From an uncultured Clostridia bacterium (GTDB taxonomy: Bacteria; Bacillota; Clostridia; Christensenellales; UBA1242): 44,768 nucleotides of DNA. This document shows, one piece after another, positions 1-8,285 of the stretch. The notes beneath the pieces are model-generated. The model saw nothing but the letters and a program-made list of their open reading frames with translations. It had not been told where the DNA came from and searched no databases. Position numbers and translations under genes: made by a program. The stretch is taken from the NCBI GenBank assembly GCA_944380265.1, contig CALWGY010000004.1, positions 1-44,768 of the forward strand, given 5' to 3'. Position 1 is the first letter of the stretch; each line of letters begins with the position of its first letter.

Positions 1-31
1 AACGAACTGGAAATAGAGGTAGCTGCCAGTT
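1..31 (+). rRNA. rrf: 5S rRNA, 3' end (partial)
   Basis: The first ~31 bases align by eye with the end of Firmicute 5S rRNA: the TGG-GAGAGTAGG-(N2)-GCTGCCAG pattern is matched at about 16 of 22 positions by TGGAAATAGAGGTAGCTGCCAG at 8-29 (written here only in part: TGGAAATAGAGG, then TAGCTGCCAG). A strong terminator follows at once, as expected after the last gene of an rRNA operon. One reading frame is also open to 54, but it uses codons (CTG, GAG) that are rare in the neighbouring genes and runs into the terminator, so RNA is the better reading. The rest of the molecule lies outside the window. Confidence 0.55.
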
Positions 32-41
32 TTCCATTAAC

Positions 42-79
42 AAAAAATCTGTAACTGATAGGTTACAGATTTTTTTTCT
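42..79 (+). terminator. Rho-independent terminator after the 5S end
   Basis: A perfect 10-bp stem, AATCTGTAAC pairing with GTTACAGATT around a six-base loop, is followed by a run of eight T. It would end the transcript entering from the left. Confidence 0.85.
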
Positions 80-182
80 TCCTTCATCTCTTTACTTCGT
101 TTTTTACTAATCTTCTTTTGTTGTTTAAACATTTTTTTGTTTAACTAATCAAAATAAATTGTATAATAAAATTTAACAAATT

Positions 183-202
183 GCCTTTATTAAGGCTTTT
201 TT
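183..202 (+). terminator. Small terminator-like hairpin
   Basis: GCCTT-TATT-AAGGC is followed by six T. A TATAAT at 162-167 with a weak TTTAAC 16 bp upstream lies just before it, so any transcript made there would be about 30 nt long. It may instead be a second stop for rRNA read-through. Confidence 0.45.
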
Positions 203-234
203 AATGGTTTTGTTTAATGTTTAAATGTTGAATA

Positions 235-263
235 TTGAAAATTCATGTAAAAAGTGTTACAAT
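235..263 (+). promoter_or_regulatory. SigA-type promoter of the first GNAT-like gene
   Basis: TTGAAA, 17 bp, TACAAT. The -10 hexamer ends only 9 bp before the ATG at 273, so the predicted transcription start falls about 2-3 bases before the start codon. Confidence 0.7.
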
Positions 264-272
264 TAATTTGTT

Positions 273-1427
273 ATGAAAAACATTGAATTTTTAAACCAAC
301 TTAATATGATTGCTAGAAGAGATGTTGAAAAAAAATATCATTCAGACTTTGTTGTTGTTGATATGGGAATTTATGATGTTGAAGGAGCAAAGGTTGGACT
401 TATAGTTTATCAAAATAAAAAACATAATAATTATGAAGCCAGAGCTTATGCTGAATATAACGGTGGAATTGCAGAATGTGGAATGGTTAATTTTAGTTTG
501 TCAAAAAAAATAAACAAAAATGATTGGGATGATAATGGCGAACTTGAAACACTTTATGTTTTTCCTCATTTTAGAAACAACAAAATGCCATCTTCTAAGC
601 GAACACAAGAGCAAATAAATCCACACATTGGAACATTTTTGTTGTCTTACGCAGAAAATATGATTACGAATGGTGCTAAATTTAATACTGTGATTTTAAA
701 TAGAAAACTTTATGATTATGAAGTTGAAACAGAGAAAAAAGTTTTAAATAAAAACAAATATTTTTATGAAAAGCAAGGTTATGTTTATAGGTCTGATGAA
801 AGGTATATTGGTGATAAGCATATTGAACCTTACATTAAATATTTTTTAAAAACAAACGGTGTTTATGATGCACGAGAAATTCAAAATGAACAATTTGAGA
901 ATAAAAAAGAAACATTAGTTGCACAATTTTCAAAATTAAAATTTGAGCAAGAATTATTTAAACATAATGTAATTAATATATTACAATTAAAGTCGCAGAA
1001 TGGTAAAATTTTTGTTTTGGTTGAACAAAAAGGCAATAAAAAAGGCAATTATGATGTTTTATGTTATGAAGCAAAAACCATTTTATCAAAAGTTTTATCA
1101 TTAAAATGTGTTGGGAAAATGACCTTTACAAAAGGAACCCAAAATTATAAAGACGATAATAGAATTATTAGTGCAACATTTTCAAGTTTAAAAAGCAAAA
1201 AAACAATTGGCGAAATTCTTTTAAATTATTGTCAAGATAGGTTGTTTGCTTTTGGTGTGAATGCGGTTGGCATTGATTATGATGTTGCAAACTCAATTTT
1301 AGAAAATAACAACAATTATAAATGTTTGTTAAGTGGCGATTTTGTATTTAATTATAATAATTCAAATTCACAAATTAAACGAGTTTGTCCAATAAAATTT
1401 GTTGCGGAAGATAAAGCAAAGAAATAG
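273..1427 (+). CDS. GNAT-like protein, tandem paralogue 1
   Basis: A 384-residue soluble protein of unknown role. Residues 94-105 (LYVFPHFRNNKM), 119-124 (IGTFLL) and 164-170 (FYEKQGY) follow the order of the acetyl-CoA-binding core and C-terminal strand of GNAT acetyltransferases. However, the usual R/Q-x-x-G-x-G/A loop is interrupted by an insert containing KMPSSK. The C-terminal half (around 310-345, with IGEILLNYCQ and a following strand) looks like a second, weaker GNAT-like unit. The gene at 1538 is a full-length paralogue with the same architecture and the same KMPSSK insert. No Shine-Dalgarno precedes the ATG, and the promoter almost touches it, so the mRNA is probably leaderless. GNAT assignment is by motif pattern only; the substrate, and even catalytic activity, are unknown. 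Confidence 0.75.
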   Translation: MKNIEFLNQLNMIARRDVEKKYHSDFVVVDMGIYDVEGAKVGLIVYQNKKHNNYEARAYAEYNGGIAECGMVNFSLSKKINKNDWDDNGELETLYVFPHFRNNKMPSSKRTQEQINPHIGTFLLSYAENMITNGAKFNTVILNRKLYDYEVETEKKVLNKNKYFYEKQGYVYRSDERYIGDKHIEPYIKYFLKTNGVYDAREIQNEQFENKKETLVAQFSKLKFEQELFKHNVINILQLKSQNGKIFVLVEQKGNKKGNYDVLCYEAKTILSKVLSLKCVGKMTFTKGTQNYKDDNRIISATFSSLKSKKTIGEILLNYCQDRLFAFGVNAVGIDYDVANSILENNNNYKCLLSGDFVFNYNNSNSQIKRVCPIKFVAEDKAKK

Positions 1428-1448
1428 GTATATATTTCTTTGTTTTTT
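1417..1448 (+). terminator. Terminator of GNAT-like gene 1
   Basis: A 10-bp perfect stem, CAAAGAAATA with TATTTCTTTG, is followed by T-rich sequence. The left arm overlaps the last codons of the gene. It separates the two paralogues into independent transcripts. Confidence 0.75.
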
Positions 1449-1499
1449 ATTAGGTTTGAAAAAATATATTAAATTAAAAAAAATTGGTTGTTTTTAACA

Positions 1500-1528
1500 T
1501 TGAAAACCACAAAATTAAATGTTAATAT
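1500..1528 (+). promoter_or_regulatory. SigA-type promoter of the second GNAT-like gene
   Basis: TTGAAA, 17 bp, TAATAT, with the -10 ending 9 bp before the ATG at 1538. Hexamer spacing and distance to the start codon are identical to those of the upstream paralogue. Confidence 0.7.
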
Positions 1529-1537
1529 TAAATTGTT

Positions 1538-2668
1538 ATGAAGAATATTGATTTTTTAAATGAACTTAATAGTTTAGCTCAAAATAGATTACAATCCAAA
1601 CCAACGGCAAAATTAATTGATTTGGGAATTTTTAATGTTGAAGGCAAAAATGTTGGTGTTGCAATTTATGAAAGAACACGAACTGGCTCAATTTATGAAA
1701 TATATGCCTTTGTTGAACAAAATGAACATCTTGTTGAAAGTGGACATGTAACACTTGGTTTAGTTGAAAATTTGTATGATGATGACTGGGATGAAAATGG
1801 TGAAGTGGATTATCTTTATGTTAAAAAAGAATTTAGAAACAGTAAAATGCCATCATCAAAAAACACTGGCGAAAATTTGCATATAGGTTCTTTTTTATTA
1901 AATTTTGCCGAAAACATTATTCATAATGGAGCAAAATTTAATAGTGTTATTTTGTATAGGCAAACCTATGATTTAGAAGTTGAAGATGTTAGAACAACAA
2001 AAAATCAGAATTTCCATTTTTATCATAAACATGGATATCAATTTAATGATAATAATAAACACAAAATAAATGGGGGTTTGGAACCATACATAAAACATAT
2101 TTGTTATGGAAAGAACATTATTGATGTTAGAGATATGATGTATGGAAGTGAAAAATCAGACAAACTAAGCTTAATGTCCAGATACATTTTGCATAAATTT
2201 GAAAAAGAAAATGTTGTTAATTTAGTAATGTTAACGCCAGAAGAAAACAAAACATATGTTTTAGTTGAGCAAAAAGGAGAAAGACAAGGTGAGCATGTTG
2301 TTACATGCTATAAAGATTACACAAAACCAAATTCTTCCCCTCATATGCAAAAAATTGCTGGAATATCATATTTTAAAGGAAGTGGTGACCCGCAAGTTGA
2401 AAATAGAATTTTTAACTTTAAATGTTTAACAACAAAAGATGAAAAACTTGTTGGAAACTTGCTTTTAGATTATTGTCAAAACAGATTATTTTCATATGGA
2501 ACAAATGTTGTTGCTGTTGATTATGATATAATTAAAAAACTTTATGGAGAAAATCCTGATTATAAACTTATTAATTCAAGCGGGGCATTAATAAAACAAA
2601 TTAATGAAAATGCAAAATTTAAAAGAGTTTGCCCAATAAAATTTGTTGTTGAAAAAACAAAGGTGTAA
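1538..2668 (+). CDS. GNAT-like protein, tandem paralogue 2
   Basis: A 376-residue paralogue of the gene at 273, collinear along its whole length. Shared landmarks are the MKNIxFLNxLN start, a DDDWDENGEVDYLYV strand, the KMPSSK insert, HIGSFLLNFAEN, FYHKHGY, a second unit with VGNLLLDYCQNRLFSYG, and a C-terminal KRVCPIKFV. The two have diverged clearly, so the duplication is not recent. It has its own promoter and terminator, and again the ATG has no Shine-Dalgarno. A double GNAT-like fold is inferred, not proven. A role in acylating a protein, RNA or small molecule is possible, but nothing in the sequence or neighbours says which. Confidence 0.75.
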   Translation: MKNIDFLNELNSLAQNRLQSKPTAKLIDLGIFNVEGKNVGVAIYERTRTGSIYEIYAFVEQNEHLVESGHVTLGLVENLYDDDWDENGEVDYLYVKKEFRNSKMPSSKNTGENLHIGSFLLNFAENIIHNGAKFNSVILYRQTYDLEVEDVRTTKNQNFHFYHKHGYQFNDNNKHKINGGLEPYIKHICYGKNIIDVRDMMYGSEKSDKLSLMSRYILHKFEKENVVNLVMLTPEENKTYVLVEQKGERQGEHVVTCYKDYTKPNSSPHMQKIAGISYFKGSGDPQVENRIFNFKCLTTKDEKLVGNLLLDYCQNRLFSYGTNVVAVDYDIIKKLYGENPDYKLINSSGALIKQINENAKFKRVCPIKFVVEKTKV

Positions 2669-2687
2669 TTTACCTTTGTTTTTTTGT
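2656..2687 (+). terminator. Terminator of GNAT-like gene 2
   Basis: A 9-bp perfect stem, AACAAAGGT with ACCTTTGTT, and seven following T. The TAA stop lies in the loop, so the hairpin starts inside the coding sequence. Confidence 0.8.
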
Positions 2688-2825
2688 TTTAGATGCAGTT
2701 TTTTATGCTGAAAAACTTAAAATGCAGTCATTTTTAGGATGTGGTTATAATATGTGGTTTAAATTAAGTGTTAGTTAGTTTTGTTTTATAATTTTTTTTA
2801 AAATCACTATTGATATTGTTCTTTA

Positions 2826-2841
2826 TTTAGTATATACTAAA
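2826..2841. promoter_or_regulatory. Operator-like palindrome
   Basis: TTTAGTATATACTAAA is a perfect 16-bp inverted repeat about 50 bp upstream of the -35 element. Its symmetry and place suit a dimeric regulator; no specific regulator is recognised. Confidence 0.4.
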
Positions 2842-2892
2842 CATATAAAAAAACCAACAAATTATGGTAAGTTTTGCGGCTTTTGCCATATA

Positions 2893-2921
2893 TTGACAAA
2901 AATGCGTGAAAATGCTATAAT
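2893..2921 (+). promoter_or_regulatory. Consensus SigA promoter of the surface-protein gene
   Basis: TTGACA, 17 bp, TATAAT, with a TG one base before the -10. This is a full-consensus promoter and should be strong unless repressed. The 5' leader is about 50 nt with TAGGGAG before the ATG. Confidence 0.85.
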
Positions 2922-2978
2922 TTGTATAATAAAAATATGTGCTTTAAAATGTTACCTAAAAATTAGGGAGAAAAAAGT

Positions 2979-5900
2979 ATGAAAAAGTTTTTAATTTATT
3001 TAGTAGTTATTTTGGTTGCTGTAAGTGTTGGATTTACAGTTTTTTATCTAGTGAAAGATGACGAAACAATTTCCATAACAACTTCTAGCATTTATATGCG
3101 TGAAGGTGATGTTATTGACGATTTGGGAATTGTTTATGAAAACAGAAAAACATTCTCAGACTACGAAGTTTTTTCAAGTAACGATGGAATTGCTACATAC
3201 GACAAAGAAAAAGGAACTTTAACAGCAGTTTCTGGTGGTATTGCAACAATAACTTTTAGAACTGATAATGTTAAGTTTAGAAACCTTTCTTGTCAAGTTT
3301 ATGTTGGTGATGGAAGCATAACAAGCCCATATTACATTCAAACCGCAGATGATCTAAGAGAAATTGGTGCTAAAAATGCAGATGGAACCGAAACACAGTT
3401 TGGCTTGGATAAATGCTATAAACTTGTAAACAACATTAACCTTGCTGATGGATATTCTTCAACAGGTTATTGGGTTCCAATTGGAACAGGTTCAGGCGAT
3501 GGATTCACAGGAAGCTTTGATGGAAACGGTTACACAATTAGCAACGTTAATGTTAACAAACAAGCATTCATTGAAGCAATTGACCAAATTGAAGGTTACA
3601 ACGAACCATTTGCTGAAATTAGAACATACACAAATGCTGGTGTTTTTGGAAAAATTGGACCAAATGGCAGAGTTGTTAACTTAAAACTAGAAAACATTAA
3701 CATTTCTGGTGATTATAGTAATGCTTCAATACTTGGAAATGTTGGTGTTGTTGCAGGCGAAAACTATGGAACAATTGAACGTGTTGAAGTTGTTTCTGGT
3801 TATGTTGATGTTGTTGGAACAAACAATGTTGGCGGAATTACCGGAACAAATGTTAGCTCAGAAGCAACAATCACAATTCCAAATGAATCTGGCACAGGTG
3901 TTACACACGAATATGTTAGATTCACAGCAAGAGTTGATAGAACAATTGCTAATGTTCAATTAGGAATTAGTAAAGATTACACAACTGGCACAATAACTGG
4001 TGCAACTAAAAATGTTGGTGGTCTTGTTGGAACAAACCATGGTGGCACAATTATTTATTCATATTCAAAAGGTGAAGCTCACTTAAATTCTGAAGCATCA
4101 AATTATGGTGGAATTGTTGGTTACAACGCATATGTTAACTTTTTAACAAAAAATGATAGTTATTTGTATGAATACAGTGGTGCACATGTTAAAGATTGCT
4201 ATACTTTAATGAAATTAAGAAAAGTTAATGCAATTAACGATGGCACAAACATTGGTGGTGTTATTGGATTCAACCAAGATAGAGTTGCACTAGACCTTGA
4301 TGCAAATGGCATTGAAGGTGTTGAAAGCGCTGGTTTTGTTAACAAAGTTATTGGTAACTATTATTTAACAGAAAACTTGAATTATGTTGAGCAAGGTTCT
4401 GTTGTTAACCCAGATGAAGAAGAAATCGTAGAACAAAAAACATATATTGGTTGTGGAAAATATGAAAATGACAACAAAGTTCAACCATATCCAGACACAC
4501 AATATATCATTCAAGGCAAAAATTCTAATGAATTAAAAATGCAATACACTTATCAATCTCATGAAGAAGTTGATAAAGTTAAAAACGAAGATACAGGCGA
4601 ATATGACACAATAACCGTTGTTGTTCCTTGGAAGTTTGATTCAATTTGGTATTTCAGTGAAAACTTAAACGATGGATATCCAACTTTAAGTTTTGCAAAT
4701 TTGGAAGTTTCAGATGACATTTTTGATATTTCAGATGGCACAACAATTGACACTGTTAAAGATTTGGCAGAAATGAAACTTGATGGACATTACATCATTA
4801 CAAGCGACATTCATTTTGGTGAAAATGATGTTTGGACCCCAATTGGAACAATTAACAAACCATTTATTGGAAGTTTAAAAGCAGGTGCATACATTCAAGG
4901 TGGCGTTAAACAATATTACAAAATTTATGATATTAAAACATCATTATCTAGAAATTTAGAAGAAATTGACCGTGAAGAACTAGAATATGCAGGACTATTT
5001 GGTGTAACAAATGGAAGTGCTAGTGGATTTATTGAAAACATAACACTTGTTAACCCATTGTTTGCAAATGGTAAAATTGTTGGTGGAATTGTTGCAACAA
5101 ACGGTTATGTTACAGCAGTTAAAGGAGTTGCAACAACATTTACTGGTTTAACAGTTGAAAATTGCCAAATTGTTGGTGGAACACTTCGTGCAACACACAA
5201 AGTTGGTTCAATTGTTGGTGACAACTTAGGAACAGTTAAAACAAGTGCTGCTGTTGATCAAAGAGATGATGATTATAATGAAGTTAGCCGTGTTAATGTT
5301 ATGCTTTATGGCGGCTCAGAAGGTTATGCAGGTGGAATTGTTGGTTACAACCACAACAAAGGTGTTGTAACAGGAAGCAGATTTGCAGAAAATTCAACTG
5401 TTGTTGCTTCATCTGGCACAGGAATGAACTTTAATGTTTACGTTGGTGGAATTGCTGGTGTTAACGATGGAACAATAACAAATTGTGCAGTAACAAGCAA
5501 CCAAGGTGTTTCAATTCAAGGATTGAAAGGTTATGCAGGCGGAATTGCTGGTTCAAACAGATCTGAAATTTCAAATTCTATTGTTTCAACTGCAATTAAT
5601 AGTCCTACTTCAAACGACCAAACTTATGCAGGTGGAATTGCTGGTTCGGTTGTTGAAAAATCTAAAATTACAAATGTTTTAGTAACAGAAACATCAGTTA
5701 AAGGTTATTATGCAGGTGGAATTGCTGGTTATATTAACTATTCAACACCTGATGGATACAAATATAATTTAACAGTTGATAAAAATTATAATTACACATT
5801 AACTGATAAAGATGTTGACACCGCAAGCATTATTGCAATTGATGATAAAACAAACATCGAAGGAAAATATGCTGGTGGCTTTGCAGCAGTTATGGATAAT

Positions 5901-7568
5901 GGTATTATTAGAAACAGCTATACTCGTGCAAATTTAAGTGGAATTGACAAAAACAGCATTAAAGCAGGTTTTGTTGTTGACCTAAACTTAAATAAAAACA
6001 CAAAAGATGTTGCAATTATTATTAACTGCTACAACACATGTTCTTTTGAAAAAGGAAATGGTAAAAACTACTCTGTTTCCTCAAAAGAAATTTTGCAAGA
6101 CCCAATTTTTGACTTTAATGTAGATGCATTAAAACGAAACGCTGGTTATTGCTTTAACTATGCATACATTAACAATCAAGATGGAGTTACAAATCCAACA
6201 AACAAAGATTGGCTTGTAAACTTCTTTGATAAAGACAAATCTGGAACAAGTATTGAAAACTTGATGGGAACCAGCCCACAACACTTAACCGATAGAGGAT
6301 TTAGCACCGATTATTGGAAATTTAATGATGGAGCACTTCCAACATTAAAGAGCACTGATACATTAAAAAACAGCTTACAAGATATTTTTGATAGAGTTCA
6401 CACAATTTCGTTCCCATCAAATGTTAGAGTAACAAGAAATGGCATAGAAATTGCAAGTGGTTCAAAAGTAACAAAGGGAGATGTGTTAGTTATTACTTGT
6501 GAAACAACTGAAAAATATTCAGTTGACGTGTTCACAGTTAATGGCTTAGCAATTGAAAGTGGTGCAAAATTTACTGTTGGCGATGAAAATGTTAACATTG
6601 TTTACACAGAAAAATTAACCCATTACGATGTTGAAATTGTTGGAAGCGAAAACGGAACAGTTAGTGTTGGTGCTGGCTATATTAAAGAAAACGAAGAAGT
6701 AACAATTCAAATAACACCAAATCCTAATTTTGTTGTTGACACAGTTAAAGTAATAAAAGAAAATGGCGAAGAAGTTGAAGTTTTGGAAGGCTACAAATTT
6801 ATAATGCCAAGTTGCAAAGTTAAAATTGAAGTAACATTCAAACAAACTTATGCACTAAACATTCCTGAAAATGTTACAATTTCCAAAAACGATACTCCAT
6901 TAAATTCAGGTGAAAGAGTTGTGGCTGGTGATGAACTAACAATTAATGTTACTCCTCCACAAGATCATATTCTATCTAGTTTAGAAGTTAAAACACTTAG
7001 TGGACAAACAGTTGAACTTTTGGAAGGAAACAAATTTGTTATGCCTAGTGAAGATGTTCAAATTTTGGTAACATTCAAACGTTATGGAACAATCGCAAAA
7101 GCATCAAACATTAAAGCATTTGTTAACAATGTAGAAGTTACCGAAGACCAAAAGGTTTTGGAAGGTGACACTGTTAAACTTGAAATAACACCAGAAACAA
7201 ACTATGTTGTTGACCTAATTTCAGTTAGCACAACATCTGGACAATCTGTAACAGTTACAAACAATGAATTTGTTATGCCTAATGAAGATGTTACAATTAA
7301 TGTAACTTACAAACAAACTTATGCATTAACAATTCCTAAAAATGTTACTATTAAACTTGGAGATAAAACATTAACAAGTGAAGACAGAGTTGTTGAAGGC
7401 AATGTTTTAACCATAACCTTCACTGCAAGCGATGGTTACACAGTAACATCAGTTACTGTTAACGGATATCCAATTGAAAATGGTGGAACTTTTACTGTTG
7501 GAAAAGAAGATGTTGTAATTGTTTTAAATGAAGAAGAATTACCAACCGAACCTGAACTAACAGAATAA
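2979..7568 (+). CDS. Large membrane-anchored GLUG/InlB-repeat surface protein
   Basis: A 1529-residue extracellular protein. Residues 5-25 are hydrophobic behind MKKF: an uncleaved anchor or a signal peptide. About 33-100 resembles a bacterial Ig-like domain (ending LTAVSGGIATITF). About 110-1110 is rich in GLUG-type turns such as GGIVGYN, GGIAGVN, GGIAGSN and AGGIVATN, repeated every 30-60 residues and predicting a long beta solenoid. From about 1140 to the end are five ~75-residue InlB B-repeat/Flg_new-like units, with phrases such as ENEEVTIQITPNPNFVVD and KFVMPSEDVQILVTFK. There is no LPXTG sorting signal or S-layer homology domain, so the N-terminal segment is the only visible anchor. 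It stands alone between its own promoter and terminator. Adhesion or matrix binding is the usual inference for this architecture; the ligand is unknown. Confidence 0.85.
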   Translation: MKKFLIYLVVILVAVSVGFTVFYLVKDDETISITTSSIYMREGDVIDDLGIVYENRKTFSDYEVFSSNDGIATYDKEKGTLTAVSGGIATITFRTDNVKFRNLSCQVYVGDGSITSPYYIQTADDLREIGAKNADGTETQFGLDKCYKLVNNINLADGYSSTGYWVPIGTGSGDGFTGSFDGNGYTISNVNVNKQAFIEAIDQIEGYNEPFAEIRTYTNAGVFGKIGPNGRVVNLKLENINISGDYSNASILGNVGVVAGENYGTIERVEVVSGYVDVVGTNNVGGITGTNVSSEATITIPNESGTGVTHEYVRFTARVDRTIANVQLGISKDYTTGTITGATKNVGGLVGTNHGGTIIYSYSKGEAHLNSEASNYGGIVGYNAYVNFLTKNDSYLYEYSGAHVKDCYTLMKLRKVNAINDGTNIGGVIGFNQDRVALDLDANGIEGVESAGFVNKVIGNYYLTENLNYVEQGSVVNPDEEEIVEQKTYIGCGKYENDNKVQPYPDTQYIIQGKNSNELKMQYTYQSHEEVDKVKNEDTGEYDTITVVVPWKFDSIWYFSENLNDGYPTLSFANLEVSDDIFDISDGTTIDTVKDLAEMKLDGHYIITSDIHFGENDVWTPIGTINKPFIGSLKAGAYIQGGVKQYYKIYDIKTSLSRNLEEIDREELEYAGLFGVTNGSASGFIENITLVNPLFANGKIVGGIVATNGYVTAVKGVATTFTGLTVENCQIVGGTLRATHKVGSIVGDNLGTVKTSAAVDQRDDDYNEVSRVNVMLYGGSEGYAGGIVGYNHNKGVVTGSRFAENSTVVASSGTGMNFNVYVGGIAGVNDGTITNCAVTSNQGVSIQGLKGYAGGIAGSNRSEISNSIVSTAINSPTSNDQTYAGGIAGSVVEKSKITNVLVTETSVKGYYAGGIAGYINYSTPDGYKYNLTVDKNYNYTLTDKDVDTASIIAIDDKTNIEGKYAGGFAAVMDNGIIRNSYTRANLSGIDKNSIKAGFVVDLNLNKNTKDVAIIINCYNTCSFEKGNGKNYSVSSKEILQDPIFDFNVDALKRNAGYCFNYAYINNQDGVTNPTNKDWLVNFFDKDKSGTSIENLMGTSPQHLTDRGFSTDYWKFNDGALPTLKSTDTLKNSLQDIFDRVHTISFPSNVRVTRNGIEIASGSKVTKGDVLVITCETTEKYSVDVFTVNGLAIESGAKFTVGDENVNIVYTEKLTHYDVEIVGSENGTVSVGAGYIKENEEVTIQITPNPNFVVDTVKVIKENGEEVEVLEGYKFIMPSCKVKIEVTFKQTYALNIPENVTISKNDTPLNSGERVVAGDELTINVTPPQDHILSSLEVKTLSGQTVELLEGNKFVMPSEDVQILVTFKRYGTIAKASNIKAFVNNVEVTEDQKVLEGDTVKLEITPETNYVVDLISVSTTSGQSVTVTNNEFVMPNEDVTINVTYKQTYALTIPKNVTIKLGDKTLTSEDRVVEGNVLTITFTASDGYTVTSVTVNGYPIENGGTFTVGKEDVVIVLNEEELPTEPELTE
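6399..7540 (+). repeat. Five tandem InlB-like repeat units within the surface protein
   Basis: Units of about 75 codons start near residues 1141, 1215, 1290, 1367 and 1448. Each has a loop with (V/I)xxG(D/E)xLxIxxT and most end MPSxDVxIxVTFK. Some boundaries are nearly identical in DNA too: ACAAACTTATGCA recurs at about 6843 and 7314, which suggests past unit duplication. Confidence 0.7.
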
Positions 7569-7592
7569 GTGATAATAAAAAAATTACCAAAC

Positions 7593-7625
7593 AAAAAAAG
7601 ACTAACGAAATGTTAGTCTTTTTTT
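7593..7625 (+). terminator. Terminator of the surface-protein gene
   Basis: GACTAAC pairs with GTTAGTC, extended by A and T runs, loop GAAAT, followed by seven T. Confidence 0.9.
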
Positions 7626-7789
7626 GATGTTAAAAGTGATGTAAAAAAAGAAAAAATAAAAACGAAAAAACCATTAAAAATTAAAACCAGCTTAAATGAA
7701 AAAGTAATTAAAAAAAATAAAAGAAATAATTTAAAAAATATATAAAACCAAGAAAAACCTATTCCATTCGTGTTAGTTTTGCGGGCATA
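7626..7789. other. AT-rich spacer, nothing recognised
   Basis: Part of the 340-bp gap between the surface-protein gene and spoVG. It is A-rich on the plus strand, and no open frame with a ribosome binding site is seen. Confidence 0.5.
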
Positions 7790-7818
7790 AAAAAAGCAGT
7801 TAATTAAAACTGCTTTTT
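7790..7818 (-). terminator. Terminator of spoVG (can act both ways)
   Basis: AAAAAGCAGTT pairs with AACTGCTTTTT around AATTAA. Read on the minus strand the stem is followed by seven T, placing it about 90 nt downstream of the spoVG stop. Confidence 0.8.
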
Positions 7819-7908
7819 ATTGCCTAAAACACTTTGTTTATAACAAAATTAACAACTAGTTATAAACACTCTGAAGAATTAAGTTTTTAAATTGTAATAT
7901 ATATAAAA

Positions 7909-8193
7909 CTATTCTTGAACTGCTTGGTTGCCTTCTTTTAGAACTTTTTCATATTCTTCTAAAACGGCTTTGTTTAATGCTTCACGAGTTGGAGTATTTA
8001 GTGGATGAGCAACATCTTTGTATTGTCCATCAGGAGTTTTGCGGCTAGGCATTGCAACAAAATTTCCTTGATTACCTTCTAAAACTTTGATGTCGTGAAT
8101 AACAAAGCAATCATCAATAACAATTGAAGCAACTGCTTTTAGTTTACTTTCACTTTTGTTAATTAAGCGAATACGAATGTCATTAATTTTCAA
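7909..8193 (-). CDS. spoVG: SpoVG family regulator
   Basis: A 94-residue SpoVG protein. In Bacillus it is an RNA/DNA-binding regulator that affects septation, sporulation and capsule. Family hallmarks are VASIVIDDCFVIHDIKVLEG, FVAMPSRKTPDG and DVAHPLN. The start is a TTG at 8193: it aligns with the Bacillus N-terminus (M-x-V/I-T/N-D-V/I-R), has AGGATGG about 10 nt upstream, and no ATG lies in frame nearby. It diverges from murC across 92 bp and has its own terminator. It is one of several sporulation-linked genes here, but SpoVG is also widespread in non-sporulating Firmicutes. Confidence 0.95.
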   Translation of the reverse strand: MKINDIRIRLINKSESKLKAVASIVIDDCFVIHDIKVLEGNQGNFVAMPSRKTPDGQYKDVAHPLNTPTREALNKAVLEEYEKVLKEGNQAVQE

Positions 8194-8285
8194 TTTTGTG
8201 TACCATCCTTTATGTTATTGTTACTATTTTATCAATAATTATTAATTAACACAACTTTTTTTATAATGTTTTCATATATAATTTT

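Larger units (their letters stand above)
2688..2978 (+). other. Intergenic region before the surface-protein gene
   Basis: No gene is seen. The gap holds two copies of ATGCAGT (about 2693 and 2723), a 16-bp palindrome at 2826-2841, an 8-bp-stem hairpin (2863-2870 with 2883-2890, one G-U pair), a consensus promoter and a good ribosome binding site (TAGGGAG). Confidence 0.5.

Noticed and set aside
1..54. An open frame from the window edge ending TAA at 52-54
   Set aside because: It uses CTG and GAG codons rare in the neighbours and ends inside a terminator stem, and the same bases fit the 5S rRNA end better.
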